A program made the position numbers and the translations under genes. A stretch of DNA of 64,000 nt from Streptomyces sp. JJ66 (lineage in GTDB: Bacteria; Actinomycetota; Actinomycetes; Streptomycetales; Streptomycetaceae): positions 62,001 through 126,000 of the forward strand of contig NZ_JAEVFI010000001.1 of assembly GCF_019303495.1 (NCBI RefSeq), written 5' to 3'. Below the pieces are notes generated by a model. It was not told where the DNA came from. It made no database searches and saw nothing but the letters and a program-made list of their open reading frames with translations. Each line of letters opens with the position of its first letter. Position 1 is the first letter of the stretch. Below are positions 45,243 through 54,161 of this stretch, piece after piece.

Positions 45243-46597
45243 GCGGAGGTCCTCTCGATGAGTCGGCCGGTCTTGGCGATGGTGCGACCGTGGTCGGTGA
45301 TCTGCTCGCCGCGCAGCCAGCTGGAGCGGACGACGCCGTGCAGCGTCTTGCCCGCGTAGGCGGTGACCTGGTTGCGGTGGTGCAGCTCGGCCGGGTCAAC
45401 GGTGAAGGTCTCGTCCGGGGCGAGCACGGCGAAGTCGGCGTCCCGGCCCGGCGCGATGGCGCCCTTGTCGCCGTGCAGCCCGGCCAGCTCGGCGGGGGCG
45501 GCGGACATCCAGCGCACGACGTCGGCGAGCGCGTGGCCGCGGCGGCGGGCCTCGGTCCACACGGCGGGCAGGCCGAGCTGGAGCGAGGAGATGCCGCCCC
45601 ACGCCTGTCCGAAGTCGGGCACCTTGAGGCTCGCGGTGCAGGGCGAGTGGTCGGAGACGACGCAGTCGATGGTGCCGTCGGCGAGCCCGGCCCACAGGGC
45701 GTCCTGGTTGTGCTTCTCGCGGATGGGCGGGCAGCACTTGAACTCGGTGGCACCGTCGGGCACTTCCTCGGCGGTGAGGGTGAGGAAGTGCGGGCAGGTC
45801 TCAACGGTGACCCGGACGCCCTCGCGCTTGGCGGCGGCGATCATCGGCAGCGCGTCGGAGGAGGACAGGTGCAGGACGTGGACGCGGGCGTCCAGCTTGC
45901 GGGCCAGATCGATGAGCAGCGCGATGGCGTCGTTCTCGGCGGCGCGGGGCCGGGAGGCGAGGAAGTCGGCGTAGCGCGGGCCGTGCGGCTGGGGGGCGGA
46001 ACCGAGGTGGGCCGGGTCCTCCGCGTGCACGATGAGCAGGCCGTCGAAGGAGGCGATCTCGGTGAGCGCGGCCTCCAGCCCAGCCGCGTCCAGCTCGGGG
46101 AACTCCTCCACGCCCGAGGGGGACAGGAAACACTTGAAGCCGAAGACCCCGGCCTCGTGCAGCGGGCGCAGCTCCTTCACGTTGCCGGGGATGGCGCCGC
46201 CCCAGAAGCCGGTGTCCACGTGGGCCTTGCTGCGGGCCACGTCCTGTTTGACGGCCAGGCCCGCGGCCGTGGTGGTGGGCGGCAGGCTGTTGAGCGGCAT
46301 GTCCAGGAGGGTGGTGATGCCACCGGCGGCCGCGGCCTGGGTCGCCGTCCAAAAGCCCTCCCACTCGGTGCGCCCGGGGTCGTTGACGTGGACGTGGGTG
46401 TCCACGAGCCCGGGGAGCAGCACGTCGTCACCGAGGTCCACGATCCGGTCGGCGCCACCTGGCAGGGCGGCCTCGTGGGGCAGGACGTCGGTGATCCGCC
46501 CGTCGCTGACGAGGACGGACGCGGCCCGGGTGGCTTCCGGCGTCACGACGCGCGTCGAGCGCAGTACGAGATCAGGACTGGACGGGGTGGCGGTCAA
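45239..46597 (-). CDS. allB: Allantoinase
   Basis: 452-residue amidohydrolase converting allantoin to allantoate. Metal ligands are in [20 protein letters not shown]. The carboxylated Lys is in [16 protein letters not shown], with [13 protein letters not shown] and [11 protein letters not shown] further on. It is the first gene of the allantoin operon, divergent from the IclR regulator, with an inverted-repeat operator candidate 20 nt upstream of its start. Confidence 0.93.
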   Translation of the reverse strand: MTATPSSPDLVLRSTRVVTPEATRAASVLVSDGRITDVLPHEAALPGGADRIVDLGDDVLLPGLVDTHVHVNDPGRTEWEGFWTATQAAAAGGITTLLDMPLNSLPPTTTAAGLAVKQDVARSKAHVDTGFWGGAIPGNVKELRPLHEAGVFGFKCFLSPSGVEEFPELDAAGLEAALTEIASFDGLLIVHAEDPAHLGSAPQPHGPRYADFLASRPRAAENDAIALLIDLARKLDARVHVLHLSSSDALPMIAAAKREGVRVTVETCPHFLTLTAEEVPDGATEFKCCPPIREKHNQDALWAGLADGTIDCVVSDHSPCTASLKVPDFGQAWGGISSLQLGLPAVWTEARRRGHALADVVRWMSAAPAELAGLHGDKGAIAPGRDADFAVLAPDETFTVDPAELHHRNQVTAYAGKTLHGVVRSSWLRGEQITDHGRTIAKTGRLIERTSA

Positions 46598-46616
46598 CCG
46601 GGCCCTCCTTCGTGAG

Positions 46617-46635
46617 TTTCAACTTTCTGTTGAAA
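46617..46635. promoter_or_regulatory. IclR-type (AllR-like) operator at allB
   Basis: Perfect inverted repeat TTTCAAC-N5-GTTGAAA. Its core TCAAC-N6-TTGAA recurs with the same spacing before malate synthase (50998-51013). The adjacent divergent IclR gene makes it the likely binding protein; in Streptomyces coelicolor the IclR protein AllR is known to control allantoin genes. Confidence 0.65.
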
Positions 46636-46716
46636 GAGTCTTCACTTCCGGAACGGACACGTCAAGAGTCCCCCGGGCTGGGCGGGGGCGAAGTGGGGGA
46701 GATTAGAGGTTTCCAC

Positions 46717-46731
46717 AAAATGGATCATTTT
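46717..46731. promoter_or_regulatory. Second inverted repeat in the allB/IclR region
   Basis: AAAAT (46717-46721), a 5-nt GGATC centre, and ATTTT (46727-46731). It is overlapped by TCCA-N5-TGGA at 46712-46724. It may be a second site for the IclR protein or for another regulator; it does not share the TCAAC core. Confidence 0.35.
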
Positions 46732-46904
46732 TTTCGCATCACGGAATGTAGTTCCGGCTAGCGGGGGCACCGATGAGCACGCGGCAGAACTGGACAAACG
46801 CCCCGGACCGGCGATAACCCCATGGTGGGGGCCCTGCGACCGGTCCGCCCCGGACGGCTGTGGACCGGTAGCATGCGCCCCATCCGGCCGAAAGGAAACG
46901 CGAC

Positions 46905-47723
46905 GTGCCGCCGTCCGAGCGCAAGACCTCTTCCGCCCCCGCGGCGTCCGGGGGTGTGCAGTCCCTGGAACGCGCCTTCGACCTGCTGGAGCGGATGGCC
47001 GACGCGGGTGGCGAGGTGGGCCTGAGCGAACTGTCCGGCACCAGCGGACTGCCGCTGCCCACCATCCACCGGCTCATGCGCACGCTCGTGGCCTGCGGCT
47101 ACGTCCGGCAGCAGCCCAACCGCCGGTACGCGCTCGGACCGCGCCTGATCCGGCTGGGCGAGAGCGCCTCCCGCCTGCTGGGCACCTGGGCGCGACCGTA
47201 CCTGGCGCGGCTGGTGGAAGAGACCGGCGAAACGGCGAACATGGCGCTGCTGGACGGCGACGAGGCCGTGTACGTCGCCCAGGTGCCCTCCCGGCACTCC
47301 ATGCGCATGTTCACCGAGGTCGGACGCCGGGTGCTGCCGCACTCCACGGGCGTGGGCAAGGCGCTGCTGGCGGGACACGACCCGCAGGAGGTGCGCGCCC
47401 TGCTCGCCCGCACCGGCATGCCGGCCGCCACCGAGCGCACCATCGTCACGCCAGAGGGGTTCCTCCAGGCCCTGGAGCTGACGCGCGAGCGCGGCTTCGC
47501 GCTGGACGACAACGAGCAGGAGGTCGGCGTGCGCTGCATCGCCGTCCCCGTGCCCGACTCCCCCACCGCCGCCGCGATCTCCATCTCCGGCCCGGCCGGG
47601 CGGGTCACGGACGCCGCGACGGACAAGATCGTGCCGCTGCTCCAGGAGGTCGCCCGCGAGCTGTCCGCCGCGCTGGCCACCACCGCCGCCCCCGTGAACG
47701 GCAACGGCACGCCCGGCGCCTGA
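46905..47723 (+). CDS. allR: IclR-family regulator of allantoin use
   Basis: 272 residues. The N-terminal winged helix has GGVQSLERAFDLLERMADAG and LPLPTIHRLMRTLVACGYV. The C-terminal effector domain has LGTWARPYLARLVEETGETA, HSTGVGKALLAG and VGVRCIAVPVPDSPTAAAIS. By position next to allB and by family it is the orthologue-like repressor AllR, which responds to allantoin-pathway acids in related species. The GTG at 46905 is preceded by GAAAGGAAA. It is followed by a strong hairpin. Confidence 0.85.
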   Translation: MPPSERKTSSAPAASGGVQSLERAFDLLERMADAGGEVGLSELSGTSGLPLPTIHRLMRTLVACGYVRQQPNRRYALGPRLIRLGESASRLLGTWARPYLARLVEETGETANMALLDGDEAVYVAQVPSRHSMRMFTEVGRRVLPHSTGVGKALLAGHDPQEVRALLARTGMPAATERTIVTPEGFLQALELTRERGFALDDNEQEVGVRCIAVPVPDSPTAAAISISGPAGRVTDAATDKIVPLLQEVARELSAALATTAAPVNGNGTPGA

Positions 47724-47729
47724 GAGCAC

Positions 47730-47768
47730 AGCCCGGCGCCCCGGAGCGCAACTCCGGGGCGCCGGGCT
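47730..47768 (+). terminator. 17-bp hairpin after the IclR gene
   Basis: A perfect 17-bp stem (47730-47746 with 47752-47768) and a 5-nt loop, 7 nt beyond the stop. The next gene must have its own promoter. Confidence 0.75.
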
Positions 47769-47780
47769 CGTTGACCGGGT

Positions 47781-48263
47781 GTGCCTGTCAAGCCGACCCC
47801 CGCCCGAGCCGCCGCCCTAACCGGTACCGCCCCCGCCACGGCCCGAACCGGTGCCGCCCGGCGCACCGGCACCCGGCTCACCGCGCTGCTGGCCGCCACC
47901 CTGGTGTGCGGTGGCATCCCGGGCCCGGCCCGGGCGGCCGGCGCCTGGGAGCACCTGTTCCTGACCGTGGGCGGCGCGGACGCCACCTGGGTGCGCGGCG
48001 TCGAGCTGCGCTGCGACCCCGCCTCGGGCTACCACCCGCGCGCGGAGCAGGCGTGTGCCGCGCTGGCCGCCGCCCACGGCGACATCGCCAGCATCGCGAC
48101 CCCGGACGACGCCTACGCGGGCGCCCGCCGGTGCGGCCGTGCGCCCGACCCGGTCACCGCCACGGCGTCCGGCTCCTACCGGGGGCGCCCGGTCCAGTGG
48201 CGTGCGAGCTACCCGAGCCCGTGCTTCCTGCACGCCGACACGGGTTCGCTGTTCCGCTTCTGA
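47781..48263 (+). CDS. Secreted subtilisin-inhibitor-like protein (SSI family)
   Basis: 160 residues with a Sec signal (RLTALLAATLVCGGIPGPARA, cleaved near 51-52) and a mature part matching SSI: LFLTVGGADATWVRGVELRC, HPRAEQACAALAAAHGDI, and the C-terminal YRGRPVQW...SLFRF. The four mature Cys (78, 92, 118, 147) match the two SSI disulfides. Aligning C118-G-R-A-P with C-P-M-V-Y of SSI makes Arg120 the P1 residue, which predicts inhibition of trypsin-like proteases rather than subtilisin. The GTG start is provisional. Confidence 0.8.
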   Translation: MPVKPTPARAAALTGTAPATARTGAARRTGTRLTALLAATLVCGGIPGPARAAGAWEHLFLTVGGADATWVRGVELRCDPASGYHPRAEQACAALAAAHGDIASIATPDDAYAGARRCGRAPDPVTATASGSYRGRPVQWRASYPSPCFLHADTGSLFRF

Positions 48264-48275
48264 AGGGCCGGGCGC

Positions 48276-48608
48276 TCAGCCGCGCGGTGGCGGTGCGCCG
48301 AACAGGGCTATGGCTCCGCGCAGCTCGCCCAGCGGCTCGGCGAGCGCGCTGACCGAGCCCAGCGCGCTGACGGTGAGCAGCAGGGCGTGCCGCAGCCGGG
48401 TCAGCTCTACCGGTCCGGCGGCCATCGCCTCGATCACCGCCAGCTGCTCCTCGGCCACGTCCCGGTCAGCCAGTGTCCCGGGATGCGCGGCCAGCTCGCG
48501 GCCCATCCGGGACACGGCCAGCCGCAGGGCCGCGATGCGGGGATCGGCCGCCACGCCGACGGTCTCCGCCCGCCACGCACGCTGGTGCCGCACCGCTGTC
48601 GGTTCCAT
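48276..48608 (-). CDS. Small conserved protein (DUF5955-like)
   Basis: 110 residues, predicted all-helical with Leu/Ala heptads (IAALRLAVSRMGRELAAHPG, LRHALLLTVSALGSVSALAE). No signal or TM segment. It resembles a small Streptomyces family without known function. The ATG at 48608 has GCGAGG about 9 nt upstream; a longer frame upstream looks non-coding. Confidence 0.55.
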   Translation of the reverse strand: MEPTAVRHQRAWRAETVGVAADPRIAALRLAVSRMGRELAAHPGTLADRDVAEEQLAVIEAMAAGPVELTRLRHALLLTVSALGSVSALAEPLGELRGAIALFGAPPPRG

Positions 48609-48948
48609 CGAATCGCCTCGCAACGTCTGTCCCCACCTGGAAGCCGGCTCGAATCGCGCATGCTCAACATCCCGCCTCCCGTGGCGGTGGTCAGCCGCCG
48701 GAGGCTGGGGAGGGACAGTAAACGCCACCCTCCGCGCATACGTCCACACGGATTGCTAAAACCAGCCGCGCCCCGGGCGCCGGTCAGCGCCGTCACCCGA
48801 GGACGCCTCAGCACAGGCCGCCTCCCCCAGGCAGCGGGCCCGCGTCCCTACTCGGCCGAAAATCTCCAACACCGGCCAGCGGACGCTCCCCCGCGCAACG
48901 AAACGCACAGCGCCGCCCTCCGCGCGCGCCGCCTGACGCCCCACCCGG
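48609..48948. other. 340-nt intergenic region without recognised features
   Basis: It lies between the P450 stop and the small helical protein's start (both minus). No conserved reading frame, strong hairpin or clear promoter was found. Confidence 0.45.
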
Positions 48949-50277
48949 TCACCTCCCCGGTGGCGGCGCGGCCGGTGGGCTGAAGGTGAACGGGAGGGAG
49001 CGGACGCGGTGGTCGAAGGTGGAGGGGGCCAGGACCGGTGGCGCGGTGGCCCGGATGTCCGGGGTGCGGGTCAGCAGTTCGCGCAGGAGGGCCGTCATCT
49101 CCCGTTTCGCCAGGTGGGCGCCGAGGCAGTAGTGGGGGCCGCCTCCGCCGTAGCCGAGGTGGGGGTTGGGGGCGCGGGTGATGTCGAAGGTGTGCGGGTC
49201 GGGGAAGACGGTCTCGTCGCGGTTGGCGGAAGCGAAGAAGAGGACCACCTTGTCGCCGGGGCGCAGCAGGCGTCCGCCGATGGCGTACTCGGTGGCCACG
49301 GTACGGCGGAACTGGATGATCGGAGTGGCGTGGCGGACGATCTCGTTCACCGCGCCCTCGGCGTGACGCTCGAAGTCGGCTGCGAGCAGGGCGCGTTGTC
49401 TGGGGTGGTCGGTAAGCAGGGTGAGGCCGTGGGCGAGCGCGTTCCGGGTGGTCTCGACACCGGCGACCATGAGGAGGGAGAAGAAGGCGCCGAGCTGGCG
49501 GGCGGTGAGTGCCTGTCCGTCGAGGTCGGCGTGCACCAGGGCGGATACCAGGTCGCCGGTGGGGTGGCGGCGACGCTCCCGCGCGAGCCGCCCGATCATC
49601 CACCGCATCCGGGCGAGCGCGCGCAGGCCCTTGCCCGGGACGCGCAGCCGGGAGCGGGCGACGCCGATGTTCTCCGACGCGTGGTTGACGCGGGCCAGGA
49701 TCTCGGGGCGGTAGCGGTCGGGGATGCCCATCATGGTGCAGATGACCTCGAACGGCACCCGGGACGCGACAGCGGTGACGAAGTCGGCGGGCCGCTCGGC
49801 GATCATCGCGTCCACGGTGCGGGCGCACACGGTGTCGATATCACGCTCGGCGTCGGCGAGGACGCGCGGTGAGAAGGCCCGGGAGACGGTGCGGCGCAGG
49901 CGGGCGTGCTCGGGGTCGTCGAGGTTGACCATGGAGTCACCGAACAGGGCGCGCACCCAGCGGGCCGGTTCGGGCGTGGTGACGCCGGGCGCGCTGACGA
50001 AGACACGCGGGGTGCGGCTGGCCTCGACCACGTGGGCGTGCCGCACGAGGGCGTAGACGTCGCGTCCGGTGGCGGGATCGGTGAGCCGGGCCGGGGCCTC
50101 CAGGCGGCGCAGGGCGGCGAAGGCGGCGTGCTGGGCGGCCGGTGGCTGGTGCCAGAAACGGGGGTCGGTGGGGTTGGTGAGGAGGGGCGGGGCGCTGGTG
50201 GGGGAAGGGGCCACGGGTGTCGCGTGCGGGGTCATGGGGCTGGTGGGTGGCGTGGGTGTCATGGCCGTCATGGTCAC
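48949..50277 (-). CDS. Cytochrome P450
   Basis: 442 residues. The I-helix oxygen-binding motif is SLLMVAGVETTRNAL (near 268), ExxR is EIVR (near 315), and the heme loop is LGYGGGGPHYCLGAHLAKRE with Cys near 386. MVNLDDPEHARLRRTVSRAF is typical of the CYP124/125/142-like group acting on branched lipids or steroids, but the substrate is not certain. The first ~30 residues are Thr/Pro-rich with several start codons; the GTG at 50277 is the longest option. It is not next to redox partners. Confidence 0.82.
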   Translation of the reverse strand: MTMTAMTPTPPTSPMTPHATPVAPSPTSAPPLLTNPTDPRFWHQPPAAQHAAFAALRRLEAPARLTDPATGRDVYALVRHAHVVEASRTPRVFVSAPGVTTPEPARWVRALFGDSMVNLDDPEHARLRRTVSRAFSPRVLADAERDIDTVCARTVDAMIAERPADFVTAVASRVPFEVICTMMGIPDRYRPEILARVNHASENIGVARSRLRVPGKGLRALARMRWMIGRLARERRRHPTGDLVSALVHADLDGQALTARQLGAFFSLLMVAGVETTRNALAHGLTLLTDHPRQRALLAADFERHAEGAVNEIVRHATPIIQFRRTVATEYAIGGRLLRPGDKVVLFFASANRDETVFPDPHTFDITRAPNPHLGYGGGGPHYCLGAHLAKREMTALLRELLTRTPDIRATAPPVLAPSTFDHRVRSLPFTFSPPAAPPPGR

Positions 50278-50324
50278 CGGCGGCCGGGCGCGGGGCGGGT
50301 CAGGCGCTCCGTAGGGTCAGGGGC

Positions 50325-50936
50325 ATGGACGAGCGGGAGCGTGGGAATCGGGTGGCCGGGCTGCTGCTGGCGGCCGGGGGCGGGCGCCGGCTGGGCGGCC
50401 GGGCGAAGGCGCTGCTGCCGTACCGGGGGCGGCCGTTGGTGGAGCACGCGGTGCGCACGCTGCGGGCGGGCGGCTGCGGGCCGGTGTACGTGGTGCTGGG
50501 CGCGGCGCGGGAGCGGGTGCGCGCGGAGGCGGAGCTGGCGGGGTGCGTGGTGCTGGACAACCCGCGGTGGGAGGAGGGCATGGGCTCGTCGCTGCGGGTG
50601 GGCCTGCGGGCGCTCGGCGGAAGCGCCGCGCACACCGAGGCGGCGCTGGTGGGTCTGGTGGACCAGCCCGGGATCGGCGCGGAGGCGATCGCCCGGGTAC
50701 GGTCGGCGGCGAGCGGCCCCGGCGTGCTGGCGGCGGCGGCATACGGCGGGGAACGCGGGCACCCGGTGCTCCTGGGTGCCGCACACTGGGCCCCGGTCGC
50801 CCAGACGGCGGCCGGTGACCGGGGTGCGCGGGCGTACCTGCGCGCGCACGCGGCAGCGCTTACGTTGGTGGAGTGTGCGGATGTGGCCGATCCGGGTGAT
50901 ATCGACACACCGGAGGACCTGAGGCGGCTGGCGTGA
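50325..50936 (+). CDS. MobA-like NTP transferase (molybdenum cofactor type)
   Basis: 203 residues. It begins RVAGLLLAAGGGRRLGGRAKAL, the nucleotide-binding loop of the MobA/MocA family, then PLVEHAVRTLRAGGCGPVYVV, ALVGLVDQPGI and HPVLLGAAHW. In xanthine dehydrogenase systems a homologue cytidylates molybdopterin. That would suit the purine genes nearby, although no xdh gene is in the window. The ATG at 50325 gives a clean family start. Confidence 0.75.
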   Translation: MDERERGNRVAGLLLAAGGGRRLGGRAKALLPYRGRPLVEHAVRTLRAGGCGPVYVVLGAARERVRAEAELAGCVVLDNPRWEEGMGSSLRVGLRALGGSAAHTEAALVGLVDQPGIGAEAIARVRSAASGPGVLAAAAYGGERGHPVLLGAAHWAPVAQTAAGDRGARAYLRAHAAALTLVECADVADPGDIDTPEDLRRLA

Positions 50937-50959
50937 CGCGGCTCGCCGCGAGGAACGTC

Positions 50960-50999
50960 TCTCGACATCGTCTTTCTCGATGTCATCCATCTCGACATC
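50960..50999. repeat. Repeated TCTCGACATC boxes before malate synthase
   Basis: TCTCGACATC occurs at 50960-50969 and 50990-50999 (30-bp offset). Between them lies the inverted form CGATGTC (50978-50984), pairing with GACATCG (50964-50970). Probably a regulator site cluster; the protein is unknown. Confidence 0.4.
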
Positions 51000-51014
51000 A
51001 ACAAACTATTGAAG
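50996..51014. promoter_or_regulatory. AllR-like operator at malate synthase
   Basis: TCAAC (50998-51002), six bases, TTGAA (51009-51013): the same core and spacing as the allB operator. It lies about 170 nt before the malate synthase ATG, in an AT-rich patch. Confidence 0.55.
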
Positions 51015-51183
51015 TTCCACTATGAGGAAACTAGGCTCCATTTCCGAAGGCGTGTGGCACCCCGTGCCGCATGCGTGTACCACGAGCACGGAAGTCCGGC
51101 GGCCCAGCCCACCGGCCCCTTACCCTCAAGGGGGCAGCAGCGTGGCCAGGGTCGGTTCGGAGACCCAAGAGGAGTGACAGCCC

Positions 51184-52806
51184 ATGTCCGCACCAGCGCC
51201 GTCACCGCTGGCCATCGTCGATGTCGATCCCCGCCAGGCTCCCGCCCGGCAGGACGAGGTGCTGACCGAAGCGGCGCTGACCTTCGTCGCCGCGCTCCAC
51301 GAGCGGTTCACCCCGCGCCGCGACGAGCTGCTCGCCCGCCGCGCCGAGCGCCGCGCCGAGATCGCCCGCACCTCCAGCCTGGACTTCCTCCCCGAGACCG
51401 CGCACATCCGCGACGGCGACTGGCAGGTGGCCCCCGCGCCGCCCGCCCTGGAGGACCGCAGGGTCGAGATCACCGGTCCCACCGACCGGAAGATGACCAT
51501 CAACGCGCTCAACTCCGGGGCCCGGGTCTGGCTCGCCGACTTCGAGGACGCGTCCGCTCCCACCTGGGAGAACGTCATCGGCGGTCAGGCCAACCTGATC
51601 GACGCCTACGAGCGCCGCATCGACTTCACCGACGCCCGCGGCAAGTCCTACGCCCTGCGGCCCGACGCCGAGCTGGCCACCGTCGTCATGCGCCCGCGCG
51701 GCTGGCACCTGGAGGAGCGGCACCTGCGCATGGGCGACCGTCCCGTCCCCGGCGCCCTCGTCGACTTCGGGCTCTACTTCTTCCACAACGCCCAGCGCCT
51801 GCTGGACGCGGGCAAGGGCCCGTACTTCTACCTGCCGAAGACGGAGTCGCACCTGGAGGCGCGGCTGTGGAACGACGTCTTCGTCTTCGCCCAGGACTAC
51901 CTCGGCATCCCGCGCGGCACCGTGCGCGCGACCGTGCTCATCGAGACGATCACCGCCGCGTACGAGATGGAGGAGATCCTCTACGAGCTGCGCGAGCACG
52001 CCTCCGGCCTCAACGCGGGCCGCTGGGACTACCTGTTCTCCATCGTCAAGAACTTCCGGGACGGCGGCGAGAAGTTCGTCCTGCCCGACCGTAACGCCGT
52101 GACGATGACGGCCCCGTTCATGCGCGCCTACACCGAACTGCTGGTGCGCACCTGCCACAAGCGCGGCGCCCACGCGATCGGCGGCATGGCCGCGTTCATC
52201 CCCAACCGCCGCGACCCCGAGGCCAACGAGCGGGCGCTGGCCAAGGTCAAGGCCGACAAGGACCGCGAGGCCGGGGACGGCTTCGACGGCTCCTGGGTCG
52301 CCCACCCCGACCTGGTGCCAGTGGCGCGCGCCTCCTTCGACGCGGTGCTCGGCGACAAGCCGAACCAAAAGGACCGGCTGCGCGAGGACGTGCGCGTGGC
52401 CGCCGGTGACCTCATCGCCATCGACTCACTCGACGCCCGCCCGACCTACCAGGGTCTGGTGGACGCCGTGCAGGTCGGCATGCGCTACATCGAGGCGTGG
52501 CTGCGCGGCCTGGGCGCGGTGGCCATCTTCGGCCTCATGGAGGACGCGGCGACGGCGGAGATCTCCCGCTCGCAGATCTGGCAGTGGGTGGACGCGGGCG
52601 TCGTCTTCGCCGACGGCCGCACGGTGACGGCCGACCTGGTGCGCGAGATCGCGGACCGCGAGCTGGCGGCGGTGCGCGCGGAACTCGGCGCGGAGGCGTT
52701 CGCCGCAGGCCAGTGGCAGCAGGCGCACGACCTGCTCCTGCGCGTCTCGCTCGACGCGGACTACGCCGAGTTCCTCACCCTCCCGGCGTACGAACTGCTG
52801 GGCTGA
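51184..52806 (+). CDS. aceB: Malate synthase A
   Basis: 540 residues, the A-isoform length (G-isoforms are near 720). It has [52 protein letters not shown] and [20 protein letters not shown]. It condenses glyoxylate with acetyl-CoA to malate, consuming the glyoxylate released from ureidoglycolate. AGGAG precedes the ATG. The shared operator core suggests co-regulation with allantoin genes. Confidence 0.94.
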   Translation: MSAPAPSPLAIVDVDPRQAPARQDEVLTEAALTFVAALHERFTPRRDELLARRAERRAEIARTSSLDFLPETAHIRDGDWQVAPAPPALEDRRVEITGPTDRKMTINALNSGARVWLADFEDASAPTWENVIGGQANLIDAYERRIDFTDARGKSYALRPDAELATVVMRPRGWHLEERHLRMGDRPVPGALVDFGLYFFHNAQRLLDAGKGPYFYLPKTESHLEARLWNDVFVFAQDYLGIPRGTVRATVLIETITAAYEMEEILYELREHASGLNAGRWDYLFSIVKNFRDGGEKFVLPDRNAVTMTAPFMRAYTELLVRTCHKRGAHAIGGMAAFIPNRRDPEANERALAKVKADKDREAGDGFDGSWVAHPDLVPVARASFDAVLGDKPNQKDRLREDVRVAAGDLIAIDSLDARPTYQGLVDAVQVGMRYIEAWLRGLGAVAIFGLMEDAATAEISRSQIWQWVDAGVVFADGRTVTADLVREIADRELAAVRAELGAEAFAAGQWQQAHDLLLRVSLDADYAEFLTLPAYELLG

Positions 52807-52888
52807 GGCCGCTCGCTGGGCGAACGCCCACCCGGTTCGGCTGCCCCGCCGTCCGGGGGCATCTCCCCACCGGTACTGGGCTCCGCCC

Positions 52889-52930
52889 CTGGCCCCGACT
52901 GCCGCGCCCTCGTGCGGCAGTCGGGGCCAG
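52889..52930. terminator. 17-bp bidirectional hairpin between malate synthase and iolG
   Basis: A perfect 17-bp stem (52889-52905 with 52914-52930) and an 8-nt loop, 83 nt past the malate synthase stop, followed by GTCTTTCCT. It can serve both converging transcripts. The rest of 52807-53089 is non-coding. Confidence 0.7.
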
Positions 52931-53089
52931 GTCTTTCCTCCGCAGGCCCACCCTGTCTGGGAGTGAGCCCCGCCCTGGGGCCGTGGGCCGGGCGACGCCC
53001 CCGGTGGCAAAGCCACAGGGAGATTGGGCCAGCCGCCCCTGGTTCGCAAGAAGACGGGGTGGAGCCCCGGCCGGAGGCTTGGGGAAGGG

Positions 53090-54088
53090 TCAGGGGCTCA
53101 CCCGTACCGGGCGCTCCGCGCGGCGGGACTCCTCGCACGCTTCCGCGACGCGCAGCGCCCGCAGCGCCTCCCAGCCGTCGCACGGGTTGGCCCGCTCGCC
53201 CCGGACGAGGGCCACGAACGCAGCGAGCTGGGCCGCGTACGCCGGGCCGAACCGCTCCAGGAACCCCGGCCACGGCGGGCCCGCGCGCCCCGGCGCCGTG
53301 GGCTCCACCGACGTCAGCGGCGTGCGCGGGCCGAGCCCGACGGCGATCGTCTCCCGCTCCCCCGCCAGCTCCATGCGCACGTCGTACCCGGCGCCGTTCA
53401 TCCGCGTCGCCGTCGCCGTGGCCAGCGTGCCGTCGTCCAGCGTGAGCACGGCCGCCGCGGTGTCCACGTCCCCGGCCTCGCGGAACATCGCGGGCCCCGC
53501 GTCCGAGCCGACCGCGTGCACGGTCACCACCTCCCGCCCCGTCACCCAGCGCAGGGCGTCGAAGTCGTGCACCAGGCAGTCGCGGTAGAGCCCGCCGGAC
53601 AGCGGCAGGTAGCCCGTGGGGGGCGGCGCCGGGTCGGCGGTGAGCGCCCGCACGGTGTGCAGGCGGCCGAGGCGGCCGGAGCGCACGGCCTCGCGCGCGG
53701 CGGCGTACCCGGCGTCGAAGCGGCGCTGGAAGCCGATCTGGAGCACGGCGCCCGCCGCCGCGACCTCGTCCAGCACGGTGAGCGTGCCCGCCAGGTCGGC
53801 CGCGAGCGGCTTCTCGCAGAACGCGGGCACCCCGGCCCGGGCGGCGGCGACGATCAGCTCCGCGTGCGCGGTGGTGGACGCCGCGATAACGACGGCGTCC
53901 ACCCCGGCGGCGAGCAGGTCGGCCGGGGTGGGCAGGGCGTGAGCTCCGTCGCCGACGGCGGAGGCGACGGCGCCCGCGCGCGCGGGGTCCGCGTCCGCCA
54001 GGAGAAGCTCGCGCACGCCGGGCAGGTCCCGGAGCGTGCGGGCGTGGAAGGCACCGATGCGGCCGGTGCCGAGGAGTCCGATACGCAC
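53090..54088 (-). CDS. iolG: Inositol 2-dehydrogenase (Gfo/Idh/MocA family)
   Basis: 332 residues. The Rossmann start is MRIGLLGTGRIGAFHARTLR. The catalytic EKP is in PAFCEKPLAADLAG, and GFQRRFDAGYAAAREAV, with DCLVHDFDALRWVTG (Asp-x-x-x-His-type ligands), follows. It oxidises myo-inositol to 2-keto-myo-inositol. It follows iolD by 73 nt on the same strand, so it belongs to the iol operon. Confidence 0.87.
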   Translation of the reverse strand: MRIGLLGTGRIGAFHARTLRDLPGVRELLLADADPARAGAVASAVGDGAHALPTPADLLAAGVDAVVIAASTTAHAELIVAAARAGVPAFCEKPLAADLAGTLTVLDEVAAAGAVLQIGFQRRFDAGYAAAREAVRSGRLGRLHTVRALTADPAPPPTGYLPLSGGLYRDCLVHDFDALRWVTGREVVTVHAVGSDAGPAMFREAGDVDTAAAVLTLDDGTLATATATRMNGAGYDVRMELAGERETIAVGLGPRTPLTSVEPTAPGRAGPPWPGFLERFGPAYAAQLAAFVALVRGERANPCDGWEALRALRVAEACEESRRAERPVRVSP

Positions 54089-54161
54089 GGGCTTTAAACC
54101 TTCTTTCGCTGGTCGTTGGGTGGTCCCGGGGCGGGTGTCCGCTGCCCTCCATCAGCGGCGT

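Larger units (their letters stand above)
46598..46904. other. Divergent allB / IclR regulatory region
   Basis: 307 nt, locally AT-rich around 46710-46740 and clearly different from the flanking genes. It contains the perfect inverted repeat at 46617-46635 and a second one at 46717-46731. A TAGCAT -10-like hexamer lies at 46869-46874, about 31 nt before the regulator's GTG. Confidence 0.6.

Noticed and set aside
48949-50277. P450 as a PBD tailoring enzyme or glycosyltransferase partner
   Set aside because: It is 12 kb outside the cluster among allantoin and malate genes, and its motifs resemble lipid/steroid P450s.
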